Assembly (NCBI GenBank): GCA_030159075.1
Contig: BROG01000077.1
Location: 255,001-319,000 of the forward strand
Direction: 5' to 3'
Source: Atrina japonica
Taxonomy: Eukaryota > Mollusca > Bivalvia > Pterioida > Pinnidae
Length of the DNA: 64,000 bases
Under the pieces are notes generated by a model. The model was not told where the DNA came from, did not search any database, and saw nothing but the letters and a program-made list of their open reading frames with translations. The position numbers and the translations under genes are program-made. Position 1 is the first letter of the stretch; every line of letters begins with the position of its first letter. Of this stretch, positions 59,588 to 64,000 are shown piece after piece.

Positions 59588-61343
59588 TAAAGGTGATCAG
59601 AAAAGCTCACCTGGTTCAAGTGAGCTAAAAACTGCCATGAGACACCACCCTTGAAATGTGGTCTCTCAGGAGAAGTTATATTTACCGAGAAAGTTAACTG
59701 AATGTTTTTTGAAACATGGTCTTAATATACAGGTGGTCTTTCAAGAAAAGGTCTCTCAAGACAGCTTCCACTGTAGTCCATTAAAAAATAAAAAGAACTG
59801 TAAATTTACTAGTACTTAATTACAACTGTGCCATGCAAAGAAAAAAACGTAGTACATTTACGGTATAAAAACATGATGCTTTTGTGAAACACCTCAGGAG
59901 TTACAGGTAAGACATTCATGATGATCCAAAGTCCCATAACTCTGGTAAATATTGTCAAAATGTTGGCCAAATTTGAATTGATCTTAGATTTAAATTAATA
60001 CAAGACATTATTAAAATTTGAGGAGAGCAAACCCAAATTATTTGACTGACACTAAAATGTTGCACACAAACAAATAGACCAATACAATATCCCTCAGGTC
60101 ATTAATCATAAGGGCCATTTACCTTTCTGCCCAATTTTTTATCTATTGGCCTCATGGCAAGAGATGTGAAGAATATATGCCGTACACAAGGGGGCCATTT
60201 TACGAAAGGTCCTAAGCCCCAAATCCTAAGTCTTAGTCCTAATTGTCATAGGACTGACCAATCAGCAATGCACTGTCATGATAGTAAGGACTAAAAGTTA
60301 GAATTTAGGACTTACCGTTAGGACCTTTCGTAAAACGGGCCACTGGACATTTTCATTCCCGCTAAATTTTTGCCATTTTCGCTCTTAGACGAAAAGGAAA
60401 ACGAAATCTTAATTTTCAAGCTAAACAAATGCCATCCATGAGACATTCCCGAGTTAGGGCAAATTCAAGATGGGATGAATATGTTTCCTCTCATAAAAGG
60501 GCGTAAAATTTGCAGGGGCATAAATTTCCACGTATATGGTAATCGTCCTTACCTTTCTGCCCAATTTTTTATTTATCGGCCTCATGGCAAGAGATGTGAA
60601 GAATCCGCTAGAGTACACAACTAACGGGAATATTGCCACAGAATCCTGGAATAAGATTAATTTGTTTAAGTTTTATATGATATATTTTAGTTCAGAAGAA
60701 AAACATCTGATAAGACATACACAAGGCTTGTACACTAATTTGTAACATTCTATGCTATACATGCAGGCAATTCACACTGAGGAATCAAAATTACATTAAA
60801 TCTCTATTTTACATTTATCATCTATGCATTAAGGCAAAACACATTGGAAGGCAAGGTTTGTATAAATTTACCTGCAAAGAACAGTCTGATCTGCAAGGGC
60901 CAAATTATTATGACCCTGTTAATGTCTAATCCACATAACTTCGTGGGGCATTATTATCATTTATTATCATACAGATGATTCTGTTTACTTTTCGGATATA
61001 ACAGGCTTCACAAGAAATGTGTTTTATGATCAACTCGATAACCATGCGTATAATGACAATTCAGAATGATTACTTTTGCCAGTGTGATTTTAATGTATTA
61101 TCTAAAATTTAAAGCCATCCGGGTCAAGGTTCATCAGACTCCAGCCGCCAGTTTATTGGTATATGGATTTTGATATTCTACTTATTGTTGTGTCAAAATG
61201 TAATTACAGTACAGTAAATCCATAGATTAAACAAAATAAAAAAAACTTACTTTTGGAAGTTTCAAAGTCTCTGTGACATACAAAGGGAGATAAATCTGTG
61301 AGACATTCACAAATAATCTTGTACTGAGGTATATGATAGCAAT
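44729..61343 (-). CDS. MFSD12: MFSD12-like MFS transporter, 3' six exons (gene span)
   Basis: Exons 61251-61343, 60553-60645, 58495-58668, 57972-58066, 56060-56190 and 44729-44877 total 735 bp and give 244 C-terminal residues and TGA. All introns are GT-AG and phases agree. Read N to [21 protein letters not shown] (about TM7), [18 protein letters not shown] with INKKLGRK loop (TM8), [19 protein letters not shown] (TM9), [20 protein letters not shown] (TM10), [26 protein letters not shown] (TM11), a CEKCCPMC cysteine cluster, [19 protein letters not shown] (TM12), and a 60-residue cytosolic tail. [11 protein letters not shown]...SGAFVYG.MSF.DK is characteristic of MFSD12. In mammals MFSD12 is a lysosome/melanosome protein needed for cysteine import; the C-terminal EQEPLL fits the [DE]xxxL[LI] lysosomal sorting signal. 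The first half of the protein must be encoded to the right of the window. Orthology is by motif recognition only. Confidence 0.85.
44878..46110. other. last intron, left part
   Basis: AT-rich intron DNA, nothing recognised. Confidence 0.5.
46117..46210. repeat. (TA)n / (TATC)n microsatellite
   Basis: TA and GATA/TCTA runs forming the left flank of the large TIR element. Confidence 0.95.
47044..47098. repeat. (CT)n microsatellite
   Basis: TCTC runs with TTTC interruptions, inside the large element. Confidence 0.95.
52335..52465 (-). repeat. SINE fragment in large element
   Basis: On the - strand: 'GCATGTTAAAGAACC', 'GGTGACGTCTC', 'TGGGACGTTAAACAACG' of the main SINE family, with internal deletions. 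Confidence 0.7.
54666..54699. repeat. (TA)n microsatellite
   Basis: Right flank of the large TIR element. Confidence 0.95.
54700..55670. other. last intron, right part
   Basis: AT-rich intron DNA; nothing recognised. Confidence 0.45.
55672..55930 (+). mobile_element. tRNA-derived SINE, second family
   Basis: Head 'CCTCCGTGGCCGAGAGGTTA' (A-box like) and 'CCGGGTTCTAGCCC' (B-box like), body 'TGTGAGAAAGTTTGGCAGAT', 'TGTGGAAGGCCAGTGGCCTC', 'CACCAGTAAAACCGGCCAT', tail 'GTGAGTGTAGCCTAAAAGAC' and A-rich end. The head has an internal 20-bp inverted duplication around the anticodon arm (TTAGAGGATT ... AACCTCTAGA). Confidence 0.8.
56060..56190 (-). CDS. MFSD12: transporter exon: cysteine cluster and last TM helix
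   Basis: Acceptor ATTACAG|A, donor AAAT|GTAAGT. Encodes (E)[20 protein letters not shown], then [20 protein letters not shown]. Four cysteines in nine residues together with HPC of the previous exon. Confidence 0.85.
56191..57971. other. intron with one dispersed repeat
   Basis: Contains a repeat at 57440-57640 shared with 29345-29540, and a short block at 57137-57165 ('GTTACGACCAATCGTGTAAA') shared with 28719-28745. Otherwise unassigned. Confidence 0.5.
57972..58066 (-). CDS. MFSD12: transporter exon: TM11 region
   Basis: Acceptor TTACAG|GA, donor GCGA|GTAAGA. Encodes [20 protein letters not shown], then [11 protein letters not shown]; the most family-specific exon. Confidence 0.9.
58495..58668 (-). 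CDS. MFSD12: transporter exon: TM9-TM10
   Basis: Acceptor TTTTTAG|GC, donor AATGTG|GTAAGT, phase 0 at both ends of its 58 codons. Encodes [58 protein letters not shown]. Confidence 0.9.
58745..59625 (+). repeat. dispersed repeat with (GACGGACG) tail
   Basis: Homologous to 10655-11180. It contains an internal duplication of the block 'ATCAAAATCCCTTC(A/T)GYGGTTTTGGAGAAG' (58790, 59290, 59500). Ends 'GACAGACGGACGGACGGACA' then 'AGGTGATCAGAAAAGCTCAC'. The open frames here end at 'TGGCCGAAATGAAC' and are not genes. Confidence 0.8.
60118..60188 (-). pseudogene. partial, frameshifted copy of a transporter exon
   Basis: Repeats the 3' two-thirds of the 60553-60645 exon with few changes: [17 protein letters not shown] followed by a GTAA donor. 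Upstream, 'GTGTACGGCATATATTCTTC' is one base shorter than the true exon's counterpart, breaking the frame, and homology ends at a MITE boundary (60193). No acceptor remains. Confidence 0.8.
60193..60341. mobile_element. 150-bp MITE, TIR 'GGCCATTTTACGAAAGGTCC'
   Basis: Left 'GGCCATTTTACGAAAGGTCC' TAAG; right 'GTTAGGACCTTTCGTAAAAC' GGGCC, reverse complementary over about 24 bp. Interior rich in 'AAATCCTAAGTCTTAGTCCT'. Abuts the exon copy at 60118-60188. Confidence 0.85.
60553..60645 (-). CDS. MFSD12: transporter exon: TM8 and basic loop
   Basis: Acceptor TTATTCCAG|GA, donor AAAG|GTAAGG, 31 codons, phase 0. Encodes [31 protein letters not shown]. Confidence 0.9.
60930..61180 (+). repeat. dispersed repeat 'CTGATTCACATATGATGGC', copy 3
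   Basis: 'AATCCACATAACTTCGTGGG', 'TTATTATCATACAGATGATT', 'GGGTCAAGGTTCATCAGACT' and 'CCAGTTTATTGGTATATGGA'. Confidence 0.65.
61251..61343 (-). CDS. MFSD12: transporter exon: about TM7 (first in window)
   Basis: Acceptor CCTTTGTAG|AT, donor CCAAAA|GTAAGT, 31 codons, phase 0. Encodes [31 protein letters not shown]. Earlier exons are outside the window. Confidence 0.9.
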
Positions 61344-61464
61344 CTACAAAGGAAAATATAAAGATAGATAAAATAACAATGTTACAAAAGCATGAAACGA
61401 GAGAATGACTTATTATTATAACAAACAGTAGTATCAAGATCAGATCTTTATAAGTTAATATTCT

Positions 61465-61720
61465 TAATCATGAGGTCGTGAGTTCAAGTCCATCCAGCAG
61501 CCTGTTGGGTTTCCTGTCCTTCAGACTGAGACAGTAAAAACCAAGGTCCCATGTCAAAGTAGGTGTCGGCACATTAAAGAACCCTCACTGCTGATTGGCA
61601 GCAATTCCAAGCATAGGCCAAAATTTGAAGCCCTTCACCGGCAATTGGTGACGTCTCCATATGAGTGAAAGATTCTTGAGTGGGACATTAAAGTCAACAA
61701 CAAACTAACAAACAAATATA
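61465..61720 (+). mobile_element. tRNA-derived SINE
   Basis: 'TTAATCATGAGGTCGTGAGT', 'CCTTCAGACTGAGACAGTAA', 'GTAGGTGTCGGCACATTAAA', 'GTGACGTCTCCATATGAGTG', 'AAAGATTCTTGAGTGGGACA'. Its 3' part and flank recur at 63430-63650. Confidence 0.9.
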
Positions 61721-61839
61721 AGTTAATATTTTTTATTTCTGGCAGCAGTCTCCCATAGACTCAGTGTTAAACTAGACGGCGTTCATATCGGCTATAATTA
61801 AAGTTCTTCATATAACGTCACACAACGATGAAGCAAGAT

Positions 61840-62665
61840 ATATTTCATCCAAAACTCTATAAACATTTCATCCAAAACTCTATATTTTATTGTTCAAGAT
61901 ATATTTCATTCCAAAACTCTATACTTTACTGTTCTACCTTGACTTTACTGTTCTACCTTTATATTTCAAAATCTCTATGATATATTTCATTCCAAAACTT
62001 TTACTGTTCTACCTTGATATATTTCATTCCAAATCTCTATATACTGTTTCATTCCAAATCTCTATATTTTACTGTTCTACCTTGATATATTTCATTCCAA
62101 AACTCTATACTTCTCTGTTATACCTTAATATGTCATTCCAAAACTCAATATTTTACTGTTCTACCTTGATATATTTCATTCCAAATCTCTATATTTTACT
62201 GTTCTACCTTGATATATTTCATTCCAAAACTCTATATTTTACTGTTCTACCTGTCCAAAACTCTATACTTTACTGTTCTTGATATATTTCATTCCAAATC
62301 TCTATAACTGTTCTCTTGATATATTTCATTCCAAAACTCTATACTTTTGTTCTACCTTGTTCATTACCTATATTTTTACTGACCTTGATATTTCATTCCA
62401 AATCTCTATATTTTACTGTTCTATCTTGATATATTTATTTCTATATTTTACTGTTCACCTTGATATATTTCATTCCAAAACTCTATATTTTACTGTTCTA
62501 CCTTGACTCTATATTTCATTCCAAAACTCTATTTACTTTTACTGTTCATTACTCTATATTTTTGTTTCTACGTACGTTCTACCTGATATATTTCATTCCA
62601 CTCTATATTTTACTGACCTTGATATATTTCATTCCAAAACTCTATACTTTACTGTTCTACCTTGA
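61840..62665 (+). repeat. 43-bp satellite array, block 1
   Basis: Unit 'TTGATATATTTCATTCCAAA' + 'ACTCTATATTTTACTGTTCT' + 'ACC'. Roughly 20 units, many with small deletions. Open frames here (HSK, LYILLFYLD repeats) arise from the unit and are not genes. Confidence 0.95.
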
Positions 62666-62783
62666 ACGTCGCTGTTCCATTATAATGAGACCAATCACGA
62701 ATAACATGTAAGGCAGGATATTCAGTTTCATTATTTATTTTTTCAATTTGAAAACTATGATATGTAAATATAATGAATGAACA

Positions 62784-62908
62784 CTTGTCAGAGTGCATTT
62801 AGTGTCAATATGGATGCCGTTAGGGTGACAGATGCATTTTGCAGGCACCATTCTATTTATCTGTCACCCAAACAGCATCCATATTGACAATAAATGCACC
62901 CTGACAAG
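62784..62908. mobile_element. 125-bp fold-back MITE
   Basis: Left 'CTTGTCAGAGTGCATTTAGT' 'GTCAATATGGATGC', right 'GCATCCATATTGACAATAAA' 'TGCACCCTGACAAG': about 50-bp TIR with some five mismatches and a 25-bp centre. Confidence 0.9.
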
Positions 62909-63079
62909 CTTACATTTGTTAAATGGATTGACTGAAAACATATAAGAGTCCAAATTTTATATTTATTTTCAATCAAATGAACTTTCCTTGTAACACAGCC
63001 ACTGGGTGCTCTTTGACAAACTGGCATGTGAAAGGTCAAAATTTTATTTGTTCGTAATCCTTTTTTTTCAGTAACTACA

Positions 63080-63410
63080 CAGACTGGGAACAACCCATTG
63101 AAGCCCATTTTCAGACACCCTTCTCAAGACAGACCACCTGTCTTGTGAAACCACATCCTGTGAACTATTCAGTATATTCTTCCCTCTTTCAGAGACCATA
63201 CATTTGAGTTGCAGACTGTGTATTATCTCAAGACAGGTTCCAATATATATATATATACAACTAGTATGTCCTCAAAAAACACTTGTCAGCATGAGTATAC
63301 ACAGTGGAACCCCGCTTTTCAGACCACAAAGTTGACTGACTCAAATGTGGTCTGACTACTGAGGTGGTCTTTTAAGAGAGGCTCAGGACTCGTTTAATAT
63401 ATATTTAGAA
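63080..63410. repeat. 'CAGTGGAACC' / 'AGACCACCTGTCTTG' repeat region
   Basis: Inverted, diverged motifs ('CTTCTCAAGACAGACCACC', 'GGTGGTCTTTTAAGAGAGG'), similar in wording to 59690-59780. Small (TA)n at 63243-63258. Confidence 0.4.
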
Positions 63411-63429
63411 AATATCAAGCAAATGTTAC

Positions 63430-63650
63430 TTGCGGTCTTAAATTTGAAGCCCTTCACCGGCAATTGGTGACGTCTCCATATGAGTGAAAGATTCTTGAGT
63501 GGGACATTAAAGTCCACAACAAACTAACAAACAAATATAAGTTAATATTTTTTATTTCTGGCAGTACTCAGTGTTAAATGTTCATATGCTATAATTAAAG
63601 TTCTTTAAACGTCACACAACGATGAAGCTTCATTCATAACAACCACATCA
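63430..63650 (+). repeat. duplicate of 61620-61850
   Basis: SINE 3' end, 'AAGTTAATATTTTTTATTTC', 'TGGCAG', 'CAGTGTTAAA', 'TATAATTAAAGTTCTT', 'GTCACACAACGATGAAGC' in the same order, with small deletions; then satellite units resume. Confidence 0.9.
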
Positions 63651-63654
63651 AGTA

Positions 63655-64000
63655 TTTATCCAAAACTCTAGACCACCTGGATATATTTCATTCCACTCTA
63701 TATTTTATTGACCATTTCATTCCAAATCTCTATATTTTACTGTTCTACCTTGATATATTTCATTCCAAAACTCTATACTTTTACTGTACTTGATATATTT
63801 CATTCCAAAACCTATATTTTGTATATATTTTCATTCAAATCTCTATACTTCTCTGTTATACCTTAATATGTCATTCCAAAACTCAATATTTTACTGTTCT
63901 ACCTTGATATATTTCATTCCCTCTATATTTTATGGTTCTACCTTGATATATTTCAGTCCAAATCTTAATATACTGTTCTAAGATATATTTCATTCCAAAA
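63655..64000 (+). repeat. 43-bp satellite array, block 2
   Basis: Same unit as block 1; runs off the right edge of the window. Confidence 0.95.

Noticed and set aside
61840..62665. CRISPR-like array
   Set aside because: Repeats are directly adjacent with no unique spacers; eukaryotic satellite.
61890..62711. Long 'LYILLFYLDIFHSK' repeat ORFs, looking like membrane proteins
   Set aside because: The frames follow the 43-bp satellite unit, with no start context or homology; low-complexity artefact.

Overview
The window is animal (metazoan) genomic DNA, AT-rich, intron-rich and crowded with decayed transposable elements. The mix of repeats points to a bivalve mollusc: tRNA-derived SINEs ending in a conserved 'GTGAAAGATTCTTGAGTGGGACGTTAAA' type tail, Penelope-like retroelements (PLEs), and many small TIR elements. 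This organism call is an inference from repeat families and gene content; no species can be named from the sequence alone. Long ORFs are rare, and most short ones are repeat or microsatellite shadows.

Two multi-exon protein genes can be rebuilt with consistent splice sites and phases. (1) On the + strand, exons 21581-21875, 23650-23883 and 27948-28189 join in frame to give a complete 256-residue secreted protein: signal peptide, a cysteine-rich PAN/Apple-like segment, then a fucolectin (F-type lectin, F5/8C-like) domain split over two exons. A poly(A) signal follows. A decayed copy of its first exon lies 7 kb upstream (14611-14817). (2) On the - strand, six 3' exons between 61343 and 44729 join in frame to give the C-terminal 244 residues of an MFSD12-like major facilitator transporter, ending with an EQEPLL acidic-dileucine motif. 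Its 5' exons lie beyond the right edge. Its last intron (44878-56059) holds an 8.45 kb element with matching terminal inverted repeats inserted in a TA repeat.

Layout: 1-13 kb is intergenic and mostly PLE debris, including a PLE of about 2.3 kb on the - strand (8308-10650) and a 5'-truncated copy on the + strand (4634-5880). 13-20 kb holds TIR elements, the pseudo-exon and a cluster of PLE pseudo-LTR units. 21-28 kb is the lectin gene, whose large second intron contains a decayed PIF/Harbinger element. 28-44 kb is again repeats (PLE tails, a LINE tail, SINEs, a near-perfect hairpin, short exact tandem duplications). 44.7-64 kb is the transporter gene with repeat-filled introns and, at the right edge, a 43-bp satellite.

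The most notable structure is a family of hammerhead-ribozyme motifs in the PLE-associated pseudo-LTR repeats. At least nine copies are recognisable on both strands; several keep the whole catalytic core, a short palindromic stem III and a pairing stem I. They share an unusual A/A opposition at the base of stem II.
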